64,000 nt of DNA from Paradevosia shaoguanensis (GTDB taxonomy: Bacteria > Pseudomonadota > Alphaproteobacteria > Rhizobiales > Devosiaceae), in contig NZ_CP068983.1 in assembly GCF_016801025.1 (NCBI RefSeq), positions 3,774,501-3,838,500 of the forward strand. The letters run 5' to 3'. Below are positions 9,344 through 18,441 of this stretch, in pieces (position 1 is the first letter of the stretch; the number at the start of each line of letters is the position of its first letter). A program made the translations under genes and the position numbers. Under the pieces are notes generated by a model. That model did not search any database. It was not told where the DNA came from and saw only the letters and a list, made by a program, of their open reading frames with translations.

Positions 9344-9420
9344 CGCTCAATTTCTGTCATTCCGGTCGACGCCGGTACTGGTTAGCCTCAGAGTGCGACA
9401 CGCCCGAAGAGGAGAGACCA

Positions 9421-10050
9421 ATGCCCAAGGTGACCTGCGACCTCTCGATTTCCGTCGACGGCTATTCGGCCGGCCACAACCAGACTGAACAACGCCCCTT
9501 CGGCGATGACGGCAGCGATGGCTGGGGCAACAGGCTCCACGCCTGGATGTTCGACGCGCCCGATGAAAACAGGGTCGAGATCGAGCGGATGGCCTCGGCG
9601 AAGGCTTTCATCATAGGCCGCAATATGTTCGGCCCCGTGCGAGGTCCGTGGGATCGGGCCTGGAACGGGTGGTGGGGCGACAATCCTCCGTTTCACACGC
9701 CGGTTTTCGTACTCACCCACTATCTGCGGAACCCGCAGCCAATGGCGGGTGGCACCACCTTCCATTTCGTGACCGACGGGATTGAGGCCGCATTGCGGGA
9801 AGCGCGCAAGGCTGCCGGAGACGGCGACGTTTCCATCCACGGCGGCGCCACGACCATCAACCAATATCTGGCGGCTGGCCTCGTGGACGAACTACGGCTG
9901 CACATAGTGCCGTTCACACTCGGGGCAGGCACGCGATTGTTCGACGGCGTTCCGCCGCTCAATCTCGAGCAGATCGAATCGCGAGCGGCAAGTGCCGTGA
10001 CGCACGTGACATATCGGGTGCTAGGTGCAGAAACCGGGCGCGCGGTCTAA
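9421..10050 (+). CDS. Dihydrofolate reductase family protein (RibD C-terminal domain)
   Basis: 209 aa. It opens with a strand and the SVDGY motif (CDLSISVDGYSAG), has a central FIIGRNMFGPVRGPW, and ends with VDELRLHIVPFTLGAGTRLFDG, all typical of the RibD_C/DHFR-like group. A GDVSIHGGATT segment fits the NADPH phosphate site. These stand-alone proteins are NADPH-dependent reductases of unknown substrate, not true folate enzymes. An SD-like GAGGAGA precedes the ATG. It lies alone between a terminator and the convergent small gene at 10067. Confidence 0.85.
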   Translation: MPKVTCDLSISVDGYSAGHNQTEQRPFGDDGSDGWGNRLHAWMFDAPDENRVEIERMASAKAFIIGRNMFGPVRGPWDRAWNGWWGDNPPFHTPVFVLTHYLRNPQPMAGGTTFHFVTDGIEAALREARKAAGDGDVSIHGGATTINQYLAAGLVDELRLHIVPFTLGAGTRLFDGVPPLNLEQIESRAASAVTHVTYRVLGAETGRAV

Positions 10051-10066
10051 AGTGCTCGCGTGTAGC

Positions 10067-10369
10067 TCAAGGGTTGATGATCTCACCCTCCGCAAGAACA
10101 GTCGCGCCGTCGAAAAGTGCGAACCGACCTCCCGGCGCAAGCCATTCGTGCGGAGCGTCGGGCGCCGAAAAACGAGCCAAAGCGAACTGGTCTCCCGCCT
10201 CGTTCCGTTCTTCCTGAATCTCTATCGAGAGGCTCCAGGCGTCGCGTAACCAATCTTCGCCCTGATGCCCAAAGCGGGCGGGACGTGAGAGCTTGTATCC
10301 CTTGGGCAGGGGCGGCAATAGCGGGTTGGTGCGCCACCAAAGGCGTACTCGAACTGGTTTCTCACTCAT
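10067..10369 (-). CDS. Small conserved-looking hypothetical protein
   Basis: 100 aa. I do not recognise a named family. The sequence is balanced, and its end (GGRFALFDGATVLAEGEI) looks like the strand-turn-strand edge of an EF-Tu domain 2-like barrel; that similarity is only suggestive. It is convergent with the dihydrofolate-reductase-like gene, with 16 bp between the stops. It is the last gene before the transposition module. Confidence 0.6.
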   Translation of the reverse strand: MSEKPVRVRLWWRTNPLLPPLPKGYKLSRPARFGHQGEDWLRDAWSLSIEIQEERNEAGDQFALARFSAPDAPHEWLAPGGRFALFDGATVLAEGEIINP

Positions 10370-10610
10370 CGGGTCAGCGGCTCTAAGCTATGCCGGCTTA
10401 TCCGCCGGCGCGGAACCTGACGTTACTCGAAGTTGGACGTGGTGCGTCGCATTATCAAGCCGAGTCTTGAATTGGGATTGGTTTTGCCCAGACCACCGCG
10501 AGAGGCCCGGATTCCCTAGGGTCGGGCACCGAAATGTTGCCATTAGGTTTGACCCAAAACGGGGGTTAGGGCGAAATCGCACTCTCACGAAATCTGGCTG
10601 TACGAACCAA
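10370..10610. other. Intergenic flank left of the tns module, possible transposon end
   Basis: No gene is seen here. The hexamer CGAAAT occurs three times, at 10530, 10572 and 10589, within about 65 bp; these could be transposase sites at a transposon end, but I found no matching set on the right-hand side. The extent of the element therefore stays open. Confidence 0.25.
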
Positions 10611-10646
10611 AAAGAAGGGGCCGCGCAATGCGCGGCCCCTTCTTTT
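10611..10646. terminator. Strong bidirectional terminator at the end of the tns operon
   Basis: A near-perfect 16-bp stem (AAAGAAGGGGCCGCGC and its complement) with a 3-nt loop has A-rich and T-rich flanks, so it can act on both strands. It sits 18 bp past the tniQ stop. Confidence 0.85.
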
Positions 10647-10663
10647 CTGCTCTTCGCCTACAA

Positions 10664-12514
10664 TCAGGCAGTTATCCGAAAATCCCTCCTGAAGTAGAGA
10701 GCAAATTCGGAGCATCGGTAAGCCGGGACGACTTCCGACCTCCATTTCTGCGTCAAGTTTTGGCCTGGTCGGCAAATCCCCGCCCCGACGAGTTCGCGGA
10801 ACATCACGTACGTTTCGCGGAACCTCTCGACCTCGGCGCGCTCGAAAACCCTCATCTTGCCGTTCACGAATTTGCGTGTTTTCGCGAACAAGAAGCCAGC
10901 ATCGACGAGAATGTCGAGGGCGCCGTTATGCAATTGCAGGAGGTTTCGTACCTCTTGCGAGGTCATCGGGTTCTGGACACCATAGACTATGCGCATTGCT
11001 TCCACCGGGTCGACTCCAATCCGTTCATGTGGATTGACTGAGTAGGTTAGTTGGGAGGAGGCCAATCGACCGCGGTCGATCAGGTCGAGCGCAACAGGGA
11101 CCTCGATCGCGTATCGCTTGCTTAAGGCAAGCACCGACAGCTGCCCTTCAACTCCGTTGTCATTGTCAGCGGCCAGGCCAACCGGGCCGGTGTCGGGTTC
11201 TCCGGCGGAGAGGTATTTGTCCAAAGAAGCCCGGGCGGTTGGACCACTGCAGATGGTTTTTCGATGTTCCAAGCCTGGAACGCCATTCGGAGGCACAACA
11301 CCTGATGCGACTAGGCGCGCAAGCTGGGTGTTCGACAGTGCATACTCCGTTGCGAGCACGGAGTGGGCGACCAACGGAAGATGCGGCCTCAGGGCGGCCT
11401 CGGCGGCCTTGATGTCGATCAGGGTACGCATCCCGTTTCCGTCCGAATACACCACCCATGAGGGACGGGCAGCGAGCAAATCCCTCCAGATCCTCAGGGT
11501 GACACCAAGGTGCTGTCGTGCCCCGTGACTGCGCAGGAGTACAGGCGCGTCATAGCGGACGCCGAATAGCCTATCGCCGATCAGGAACGGGAAAGTCGCA
11601 AAGGCGGCTGCGGCCAGAGCCTCGCCGGCAGCGGCGCTGGCGGAAGTGGTCTGAATACGATTAAAGTACCTCGTGATGCGGCCGATGCATCCAGCGGGCG
11701 GCCGATCCGCCCAGGCAAGCGCTCTGATCACGCGCATCGCAGCGAGCAGACCGGCGGAGCCGCCCGCGAACGCATTGAGGCCGTCGGCCCCGCAGGCCTG
11801 TCGCGTCTCCTCGTTCACCTCGCTCCAAGGTGCCCTTACATCGTTCATTGCGGCGCCCAAGCCATGTGCCAGGCTGATGGCATCACAGAGCGGCAGGTTG
11901 TCGAGCAACGGCACCGGGGCATATTGTGCACCCGTCAAACGCGCGTAGGTGTACTTGTCTAGCGGGGTTGGCTTGCACGGTTCGGCCTCGATGTCCTCAA
12001 GGTCAGCTGCGAAACCTGACAAGAAGTCCAACAGATCCGTATTGAGGGAGCGCCTGCGCACACGGTAGTGCACGAACTTGACCTCATGGGGCACGCACAT
12101 ATCCAACATGGCGCACTGCCATTCGGCCCGAACGTAGAAGGCCAAGTCGGGCGGCAGATCGGGATGGGCGGCGATGTCTTCGCGCGCGCAATGTGGGCAA
12201 AACTTCCAGCTCCGCCGGGAGACGCGCTGATGGTGGACAGCCTGACCGTTTATGAACTTGCGAGCGGAGCCTTGGCCGCGGATGGACCAACGATCCAGTT
12301 CCTCATTACTCGCACCAGTCACTCTTGCGAGCTGTGACAGGGTCTCCGGCTCGCCGCGAAGTACGGCATCGATCGACATGCCCATGTCCTTGCAGAACTG
12401 CTCGGGGTTTCGGCAGCCGTAGTATGCGGAGAGCCTGATGATGTAACTCATGGCGGTCTCACGCGGCATGAGGGGTAGGGCGTCCGGCAATCGGATGACA
12501 TCATCCTGTTCCAT
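10664..12514 (-). CDS. tniQ: TniQ/TnsD-family transposon targeting protein
   Basis: 616 aa. The N-terminal 180 residues match the TniQ domain: LPLMPRETAMSYIIRLSAYYG at the start, then a zinc-finger knuckle FCPHCAREDI followed by WQCAMLDMCVPHEVKFVH, as in the C..C..C..H pattern of this family. The rest is a long C-terminal extension of the TnsD kind that should hold the DNA-reading part. In Tn7-like elements TniQ/TnsD picks the target site and recruits TnsC. Its ATG overlaps the tnsC stop (TGATG), so it is the last gene of the operon. It is intact although tnsC before it is broken. Confidence 0.88.
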   Translation of the reverse strand: MEQDDVIRLPDALPLMPRETAMSYIIRLSAYYGCRNPEQFCKDMGMSIDAVLRGEPETLSQLARVTGASNEELDRWSIRGQGSARKFINGQAVHHQRVSRRSWKFCPHCAREDIAAHPDLPPDLAFYVRAEWQCAMLDMCVPHEVKFVHYRVRRRSLNTDLLDFLSGFAADLEDIEAEPCKPTPLDKYTYARLTGAQYAPVPLLDNLPLCDAISLAHGLGAAMNDVRAPWSEVNEETRQACGADGLNAFAGGSAGLLAAMRVIRALAWADRPPAGCIGRITRYFNRIQTTSASAAAGEALAAAAFATFPFLIGDRLFGVRYDAPVLLRSHGARQHLGVTLRIWRDLLAARPSWVVYSDGNGMRTLIDIKAAEAALRPHLPLVAHSVLATEYALSNTQLARLVASGVVPPNGVPGLEHRKTICSGPTARASLDKYLSAGEPDTGPVGLAADNDNGVEGQLSVLALSKRYAIEVPVALDLIDRGRLASSQLTYSVNPHERIGVDPVEAMRIVYGVQNPMTSQEVRNLLQLHNGALDILVDAGFLFAKTRKFVNGKMRVFERAEVERFRETYVMFRELVGAGICRPGQNLTQKWRSEVVPAYRCSEFALYFRRDFRITA

Positions 12515-12839
12515 CAGATGTTCTCCCCGTCGTCATCGTCATTGCGATAGCGAGCCTGTGCGAAGTCACGCGGGGCTACCTTCTCGAAGTTAATGTCCTC
12601 CCAATTGTCGAGGAGGAAGAGGTTCGCGTCGGCGGGAATGCTGGCGCGAATTGCAAGGACATGCGCGAGGTCTTCGATATGCAAGGCGCCGCGGCGGCGC
12701 ATGGAAGCGAGAGCTACCGCCCACTGACACATGGACAACGCGGTCCCGATGGCCCGCCGGGATGCATTGACGAGGCGCCCACCGACCTCGTCCCTGGAAG
12801 TCAGACGGTACGTGACGCCGGCATCCTGACAATATTGAT
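12514..12839 (-). pseudogene. tnsC: tnsC/tniB, 3' part, cut off by IS insertion
   Basis: This is the C-terminal 106 codons of the AAA+ transposition regulator. The reading frame is open from the target duplication (CAA TAT TGT, giving Q-Y-C-Q-D) to the stop that overlaps tniQ. The segment TYRLTSRDEVGGRLVNASRR is the usual C-terminal helical lid region of TniB-like ATPases. It joins the N-terminal part (14510-15268) in frame if the IS and one copy of the 5-bp duplication are removed. A restart at the in-frame ATG 12846, inside the IS end, could make a 110-aa fragment, but it would lack the ATPase core. Confidence 0.85.
12835..12839. repeat. Target-site duplication, left copy (TTGAT)
   Basis: TTGAT directly abuts the left end of the IS at 12840 and is repeated at 14510-14514. 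On the coding strand it reads ATCAA, and both copies sit in the same tnsC codon frame. Confidence 0.85.
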
Positions 12840-12855
12840 CCCACATTTCCCAAGT
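12840..12855 (+). repeat. IS left inverted repeat
   Basis: CCCACATTTCCCAAGT, matched by CCTGCATTCCCCAAGT read inward from the right end; the differences are at positions 3, 4 and 9. Confidence 0.85.
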
Positions 12856-12933
12856 AAGGCGCTGATTTCGCTGTCCTGACCATTATATTTCCTATATAAA
12901 ACATGGTGTTGAAGGCTGCGAGGGGCGCGTTTC

Positions 12934-14288
12934 ATGGATCACCCAGAGGGTGCGGGCTTGCAACGGGCAGATCGGGTGGATTTCGACCCTCGCGTGCGGC
13001 TGGAATTTCGCGGCACGCAGCTCAGTTCCGACGGCGGCCTTCTGGTGATGCGCGAGCTTGATGACGCGCTCGGGTTGTCCGATTTGGCGTCAGCGGCGCT
13101 GCGCGATACTCGCTCTGGCAAGAACACGGTCCATCGGCTCGACGGCCTGTTCCGGCAATCAGTCTTTGGGCGGCTGGCCGGATACGAGGATGTCAACGAC
13201 GCCAACCGTCTCGCCTGCGATCCGGTCATGCGCCAAGTTGTCGGCGGCAGAGCGGTCGATGCACAAGCGGCCTCGGCATCGCAGATGGGACGGTTCGAGA
13301 CCGAGACGCTGGCTCTGGCCGGGAACCGTGCCGCGCTGGCCGACCTGAACGGGCAATGGATCGACCGGTTCCATGACCGTAACGGGCTGAAGTACATCGT
13401 TCTGGACATGGACGCTCGGTCAGCCCGACCCATGGCGACCAGGAAGGGTCCGCCTGGAATGGCCATTTCGACTGTAGCTGCTATCACCCCAACTTTCTGT
13501 TCAACCAGTTCGGGATGCTGGAACGCTGCGCCCTGCGCCATGGCAACGTCCACAGCGCCGATGGCTGGCGTGATGTTCTCGACCCCGTCATTGCGCGCTA
13601 CGCGGAGCGCGACCTTGGTGGCAGGTTCTTCCGGGCCGATGCTGCCTACGCGATCCCGGCGATCTATGAGCGATTGGAAGAAGCGCGGTTCTTCTACGCC
13701 ATCCGGCTGCCCGCAAACGCGGTCCTCAAGGACAAGATCGCGCATCGGCTAACGCGCCCTGTCGGGCGGCCGTCACTGACCAAGGTCAAGCGGTTCTTCG
13801 AGGAATTCGAGTATCAGGCGGCGTCCTGGGACAAGGAACGCCGGGTGATCGCCAAGATCGAATGGCATCCGGGCGAACTGTTCCCGCGTTTCGGCTTCAT
13901 CGTCACCAACCTGCCGATGGAGCCGGACTGGGTGGTGCGGTTCTACAACCAGCGCGGCACCGCCGAGCAGCACATCAAAGAGGGCAAATACGCCTTTCGC
14001 TGGACGCGGCTGTCGTGCCGGAAGTTCCGCGACAATGAGGTGCGGCTGCAACTGCACGCCCTGGCGTACAACCTGGCCACCTTCTTGCGCTGCATCGAGC
14101 TGCCCGAGGCCATGGCCGACTGGTCGTTGACCAGCCTGCAACTGAAGCTGATCAAGATCGGGGCACGTGTGGTCCGTCACGCCCGCACCATCACCTTCCA
14201 GCTGGCCGAGGTCGCTGTCACCGGCACGATGGTACGCGCCATCCTCGCCGCTATCCGCCGATTGCGAGCGCCACCGCTATGCGCATGA
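12934..14288 (+). pseudogene. IS1380-family transposase, frameshifted
   Basis: The N-terminal part (from ATG 12934) runs through RLEFRGTQLSSDGGLLVMREL, typical of IS1380 transposases, to the first catalytic aspartate region LKYIVLDMD. Directly after GAC at 13411-13413 one base is missing: the family reads DMDSS, and the frame needed for SVSPTHGDQEGSAWNGHF continues only in frame 3. The C-terminal part then runs from about 13416 to the stop at 14288 and includes FFRADAAYAIPAIYERLE and the typical FYNQRGTAEQHIKEGK. No slippery heptamer is seen at the site, so this looks like decay or a sequencing error and not programmed frameshifting. The full protein would be about 450 aa. Confidence 0.88.
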
Positions 14289-14493
14289 TCGCGATCCACG
14301 CTCAAACTGAACGAAAGCGGCTGGACAGATCTGTCCGCTGCGCTGAAAAACGCCGCCCCTGGGCAAGGAAACAGCGGCTTCGCGGTCTGATCCGTCCAGA
14401 TCCAGCAGTCTGCGCGACCGCAGGTGCCGCTTGCGGCAGAAAATCCTTGTCTAGCGCTCGGATACAGGCGATCTTCACCTCAAACGACACGCC

Positions 14494-14509
14494 ACTTGGG
14501 GAATGCAGG
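14494..14509 (-). repeat. IS right inverted repeat
   Basis: Read on the minus strand this is CCTGCATTCCCCAAGT, partner of the left repeat at 12840. The TTGAT duplication follows at once. Confidence 0.85.
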
Positions 14510-14514
14510 TTGAT
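14510..14514. repeat. Target-site duplication, right copy (TTGAT)
   Basis: Direct repeat of 12835-12839, flanking the IS. Confidence 0.85.
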
Positions 14515-15268
14515 GGAGATAGGCTTCGAGCGCCTCCGCATCGTCCATAGTGAGGGCGGGCAGAGTGGTAATGTCCGCGCGCCGGTTCATGTCGCCGCGT
14601 GCGACGGTTTCCCCGGTGCGCGAATTGTGCAGCTCCAGCGTTTCAATGAGGTCGAGCGTGCCCGAGGCTATGACCGGCGTCGGCCATACGGGGTCCGACA
14701 TGATCTGGATTATCTGGGACCAAACGACTTCCGCCTGCTCGGTAAGCTTGCGCTTGGAGCCATAATTTCGAGGCTGAAGCACCCGGCTTAACTCGTCGAA
14801 GGCTACCATGGTGAACTTGTTGCGGCGCATCCGGTTTTCGATGTTGGCGCTCGCAAGTTCCGGTGATGGAGTTCTTGCCATGGTGTAGCCGAGCACTGAA
14901 AGGGTGTCGAAGAGCCAAGCTTTCGCATCACCCTGTTTGGCCTCGCGATAGAGGATGTTAGCCGGAACCTGTACGCCGGACCTGAGAGTGACCGGAGGCA
15001 AGCGAGACAACGCGTAGTCGATCGAGAACGACTTGGAGCTGCCGTTCGTACCGACAACGATGAGCGCCCTGGCGGCTTTGCGGTTGCTCGGGCCCCATTC
15101 TTTGCCACTATCAATCGTCGATGCGATCTGCTGGTGGAGGCGACGGATGTCCGCCTCCACCATGGTCAGCTGCGCCGTGGGCCAAACGCGCTCGGCAAGC
15201 TCATCTACGGTCTGCTCGAAATCGACCGTCGCAGTCTGTTCGCGCGCTTCCTGAAGTTTGTCGTACAC
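14510..15268 (-). pseudogene. tnsC: tnsC/tniB AAA+ ATPase, 5' part, cut off by IS insertion
   Basis: This holds residues 1-253 of a TnsC/TniB-like ATPase that would be 359 aa if whole. The start is GTG 15268, with an AGGA sequence overlapping the tnsB stop 9 bp upstream. A Walker A-like GTNGSSKS is at 73-80 (the glycine before the lysine is a serine), Walker B MVAFDE at 154-159, and a sensor-like PVIASGT at 198-204. TnsC couples target choice (TniQ) to the transposase (TnsB). As it stands the frame runs into the IS and stops at 14480 after about nine foreign codons, so the lid domain is missing. Confidence 0.88.
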
Positions 15269-15277
15269 GGGCCGTTC

Positions 15278-17671
15278 CTAACCGGTTTTCTTGATTTGGT
15301 TGATGCGGGGGGCGGGAGCCCAGTCCAATTTTGCCGCAGGCTTCTTCTGCCCCGTGGCCTTCGTCTTCGCGATCGCCCGCTGAGGCTTTGAAGGCTCATC
15401 ATCAGCCTCGTCTTCCGCATCCTCGGGAATGGGATCTTCACCGATGTTGTCGTTGTCAGCCGCGAGACGATCGTCTTCGGTCGGCGGAGTTACCGGGTCC
15501 TGAAGGTCGAGACCGAATACGTCGTCTTCATCCACGCCGTCCTCGGTCGGGGGCTCGGCGGCGCGTGCCGGCGGGGACAGGCGAGCACCGGTGGAATAGC
15601 CGCCGGATTGCGAAATTATCCGCGGACCGCCGTGGGCTTTAGGTTGGGGCCGATAGACGAAGGTGAGCTTGATGCGCTCGTCAGCCCGCTCGAGCTTGTC
15701 GCTGTCGTACGACCAGTCTTCCAACTGAGCCTTGCAGCGTGCCTCCGCGCTCTGATCCGCGAAAGAAAGGAGCGCCTTTGCTGCTGTCTCGAAGCGCACG
15801 CTCGCCTGCTCGCCATGCTTGCGCGCCAGGGCTTCGCATTTCATCTTCCAGAAGCTCAGGGGAATGCCCTGCATTTCCGGCGGCCCGGGGAGCGTAGCCC
15901 ACTGGCCGTCCACTAATACGCTGATGCGGCCGAGGTCTTCCGGGTCGACCTTAAAGCGCATCCACTGGCCACTGCGGCCTTTGGAGTCCTTCGATTTGCG
16001 GCTACTGTTTTTGAAGCGCTCCGCCATCCAGTTCGCCGAATATTGAATGCCAGCAAACCGGAGGCCAAGCGGTGTGAGCTTGCGTTCAATGTCGATTCCG
16101 AATGCGATGCGCATGCGGTCAGGGCCCATGATCGGCACGTATCCGGTGTCTGCGATTGCCTCCTTGAAGCAATCGATCGGCGGTTGACCTCCGAGGCCAC
16201 CGTGGCCGAGTCCGTGATACACGTCGGTGCACCAGCGGAAAAAGCCGTTGCCGAAATCGGCAAGAAAGGCGGAAACGCGCGCTACCGGATCGTAGTCACC
16301 GCGTTCGACCACGTTGGAGAAAGTCCGCCCTGTCCAGAACGAAATGAACCCTTCGTGGCTGGTACGGAAAAAGCGCTCGACGGTGCCACGGTGGCGTGAG
16401 ATGCCAACCACGCCGATCTGGACGTTGCGGGTGACGTTGTAGGCCACGTTCTGGAACCGGGCCGAGCGAAAGGCCGCGCCGGAGTCGGTCCTTATGCCCG
16501 CGATGCCGATGGCACGCGGCGGCTTGCCGCCTGAAGACGAGACCTTGGCGTATATCGACTTGTCCGACAGCGCCATGCGCAGCGCCCGCACCGCAAGTTC
16601 GGCGCTTTCCGCAAGCCCGAAGGAAATACCCAGAACGCAGCGGGTGGCGACGTCGATGCATACGCACACCCATACGCGGCGACGGAACTTTCCGAGCAGC
16701 CTGCGCCAGGCACGGCTCAGGTTCGCCCAAATGCCGGCCCGCTGGAGGAAAACCACAAGGTCGGTTTTGTAGCAGTCGAGCTGCACCATCTCACCGGGTC
16801 GCGTGTAGATCGGCCCTTTGGTCCAGGAGCCGGTTTCATCCTCCATGGCCCCCTCACCTCGCTGCGAGCCGATGAGCTTGCTCGCCTTCAGGCCGGTGAT
16901 GATGCGCTTGATCGCGCCATCGCTAGGTGGCTGGATGGTCCACTCTCCCTCGGGCTTGCCGTCATTGAGGCGGGCTCCGATCAGCCGTCGGATGGCCGAG
17001 CGGTTCATGCGTTGTTCGGCGGCATGGAATTCCATGACGACGTTCTCACTGACCACCTGGACGAACGGTTCGAGGCGTTTGCCGCCCTGCGTGCAGCGAT
17101 AGTAGTGCTTCCTGTGATCCTCGATCCTGTATCCCGGCAAGCGGAACAAGCGGTAGGCTCGCTTGAGGTCGGACGTGGACGGACGAACCGGAAGTCCGGT
17201 GTTCTGGCCCTTCCGCCCGCTCTTGAACCTCTCCAGGCGCTTCAAGGTCGCAGTATGGATTTCCAGTTGAAGGTCGAGGGTGAAATAGGCGTGCAGAGAG
17301 GCTTCGTGGAGCTTGACCAGCTTCTTCCGATAACCGTCGTGCAGCCGAACCATGTACTCGTGCATCCAATGGCAGTCGTACAGCTGTTCTTCCGTCATCC
17401 CTGACAAGTGGGCATCGGCACGGTCGGCGGCAGCAACGCTGCCGTCGTCGTTGAAGAAATTCTCCTCTTCAATGATCGAACCGGTATCGCGCAGGCGGCC
17501 GAGCTGGTGCAAATGGAGTTCGCGGTGGGTGTTCGAATTGTCCGAACACACCAGGAACTGGCGATCGTCGCGGGTTTCCTCCACACGAAAACGATAACCG
17601 TCCAGCAGAACGCGGCTGGTTTTGGCGATAGGAGACGGAAGGGGCAGCGACAGGGGTGCGGCCTTGGTCAT
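15278..17671 (-). CDS. tnsB: TnsB-like DDE transposase (rve/Mu transposase core)
   Basis: 797 aa from ATG 17671, which overlaps the tnsA stop (ATGA). A longer frame to 18043 would overlap tnsA and is rejected. Residues 160-290 hold helix-turn-helix DNA-binding parts. The catalytic triad of the retroviral-integrase fold is D299 (VQLDCYKTD), D396 (IRTDSGAAF) and E432 (GTVERFFRT), with exactly 35 residues between the last two. The C-terminal 200 residues are charged and end in a disordered tail with a DNDN motif, the region that contacts TnsC in relatives. It should bind the transposon ends and join the 3' strands to the target. The gene looks intact. Confidence 0.92.
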   Translation of the reverse strand: MTKAAPLSLPLPSPIAKTSRVLLDGYRFRVEETRDDRQFLVCSDNSNTHRELHLHQLGRLRDTGSIIEEENFFNDDGSVAAADRADAHLSGMTEEQLYDCHWMHEYMVRLHDGYRKKLVKLHEASLHAYFTLDLQLEIHTATLKRLERFKSGRKGQNTGLPVRPSTSDLKRAYRLFRLPGYRIEDHRKHYYRCTQGGKRLEPFVQVVSENVVMEFHAAEQRMNRSAIRRLIGARLNDGKPEGEWTIQPPSDGAIKRIITGLKASKLIGSQRGEGAMEDETGSWTKGPIYTRPGEMVQLDCYKTDLVVFLQRAGIWANLSRAWRRLLGKFRRRVWVCVCIDVATRCVLGISFGLAESAELAVRALRMALSDKSIYAKVSSSGGKPPRAIGIAGIRTDSGAAFRSARFQNVAYNVTRNVQIGVVGISRHRGTVERFFRTSHEGFISFWTGRTFSNVVERGDYDPVARVSAFLADFGNGFFRWCTDVYHGLGHGGLGGQPPIDCFKEAIADTGYVPIMGPDRMRIAFGIDIERKLTPLGLRFAGIQYSANWMAERFKNSSRKSKDSKGRSGQWMRFKVDPEDLGRISVLVDGQWATLPGPPEMQGIPLSFWKMKCEALARKHGEQASVRFETAAKALLSFADQSAEARCKAQLEDWSYDSDKLERADERIKLTFVYRPQPKAHGGPRIISQSGGYSTGARLSPPARAAEPPTEDGVDEDDVFGLDLQDPVTPPTEDDRLAADNDNIGEDPIPEDAEDEADDEPSKPQRAIAKTKATGQKKPAAKLDWAPAPRINQIKKTG

Positions 17672-18438
17672 TTGTTGTCCTTTCCGAAACGAACGGGAAG
17701 GGGATACCGACGCTCCTGATCGAGGTCGGGCATGACTTCGCCACTGAACTGGATGACGGTATCGGCATCGATCAGCCCCTCCGTCATGACCTCGAACGTG
17801 CCCCAGAAAATCGCTCGCATGACGGGGCGGAAGGCGAACTCGCCGCCGCCGAAGCGTGCGGTGAAGTCGCGGATGGGCGTCGGTTCCACCACCTCGTGCG
17901 CATGTTCCCGGACGAGGTCGTCGAACGCGCCGCGTTGATCGGCGCGGACGGACAAGAAGTGCTGACAGTTCCGGACATGCCATTCGGGCAGATCGCGATC
18001 CGTCAGCGGCGCAAGGGTGTCCGCAACCGAGGCCGGCGTCCATTCGGCAAGATGGGCGACGAAGTCGGTGAGGCGCATCTTTGCGGCCTTGCTGCTGTGC
18101 TTGACCACCAGCCCGGCCTTGAGACCGCCATAGGTTTCCGCAACGACATCGAGATGGTGGGACGCCTCGACGTCCTCGGGCGTCCTGTAGTCGATCCTGG
18201 CGGCCTGCGTGCGGACCGTTCGGACATTGCGATCAGAATAGGCGTGAACGACCGCGTTATGCTCGATGTTGGAGTCTGTCTCGATCATGCGGTCGGTGAC
18301 CGGGCAAACGAGACCGCCCTTGACGCTCCCTTTGCTTCGCGCCGCAACCTTTCGGGAGCCGCGCGACTTCTTGATAGCGGGAAACTCCAGATCGCTGCGA
18401 TCGCTGAGACCGTCAGGCCAGTTTGCTGCATCAACCAT
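17668..18438 (-). CDS. tnsA: TnsA-like transposon endonuclease
   Basis: 256 aa, ATG 18438. Residues 51-113 follow the TnsA nuclease pattern: E59 in TDSNIEHNAV, the VRTQ-RIDYR strand, D97 in HHLDVVAE and K113 in LVVK. In Tn7 TnsA the residue two before the lysine is a catalytic-site glutamine; here it is V111. The C-terminal part (FRPVMRAIFWGTFEVMTEGLIDADTVI) has the winged-helix look of TnsA proteins that bind TnsC. TnsA nicks the 5' ends so that the element moves by cut-and-paste. It is followed by tnsB with a 4-nt overlap. The assignment rests on pattern and position. Confidence 0.72.
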   Translation of the reverse strand: MVDAANWPDGLSDRSDLEFPAIKKSRGSRKVAARSKGSVKGGLVCPVTDRMIETDSNIEHNAVVHAYSDRNVRTVRTQAARIDYRTPEDVEASHHLDVVAETYGGLKAGLVVKHSSKAAKMRLTDFVAHLAEWTPASVADTLAPLTDRDLPEWHVRNCQHFLSVRADQRGAFDDLVREHAHEVVEPTPIRDFTARFGGGEFAFRPVMRAIFWGTFEVMTEGLIDADTVIQFSGEVMPDLDQERRYPLPVRFGKDNK

Positions 18439-18441
18439 GCC

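Larger units (their letters stand above)
12840..14509 (+). mobile_element. IS1380-family insertion sequence, 1670 bp
   Basis: The ends are fixed by three agreeing signs: 16-bp imperfect inverted repeats beginning CC (13 of 16 match), a 5-bp direct duplication TTGAT outside them, and restoration of the tnsC frame when the element is removed. The size suits the IS1380 family (about 1.6-1.7 kb). It holds one rightward transposase frame, broken by a one-base deletion. It lies inside tnsC, opposite to the direction of that gene. Confidence 0.9.

Noticed and set aside
13400-13430. Programmed frameshift in the IS transposase
   Set aside because: No slippery heptamer at the junction, and the family normally uses a single frame; a deletion is simpler.
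12855-14480. Other IS borders, such as a CCTG pair at about 12875 and 14468
   Set aside because: They gave no target duplication and did not restore tnsC; the CC...AAGT repeats with TTGAT do both.
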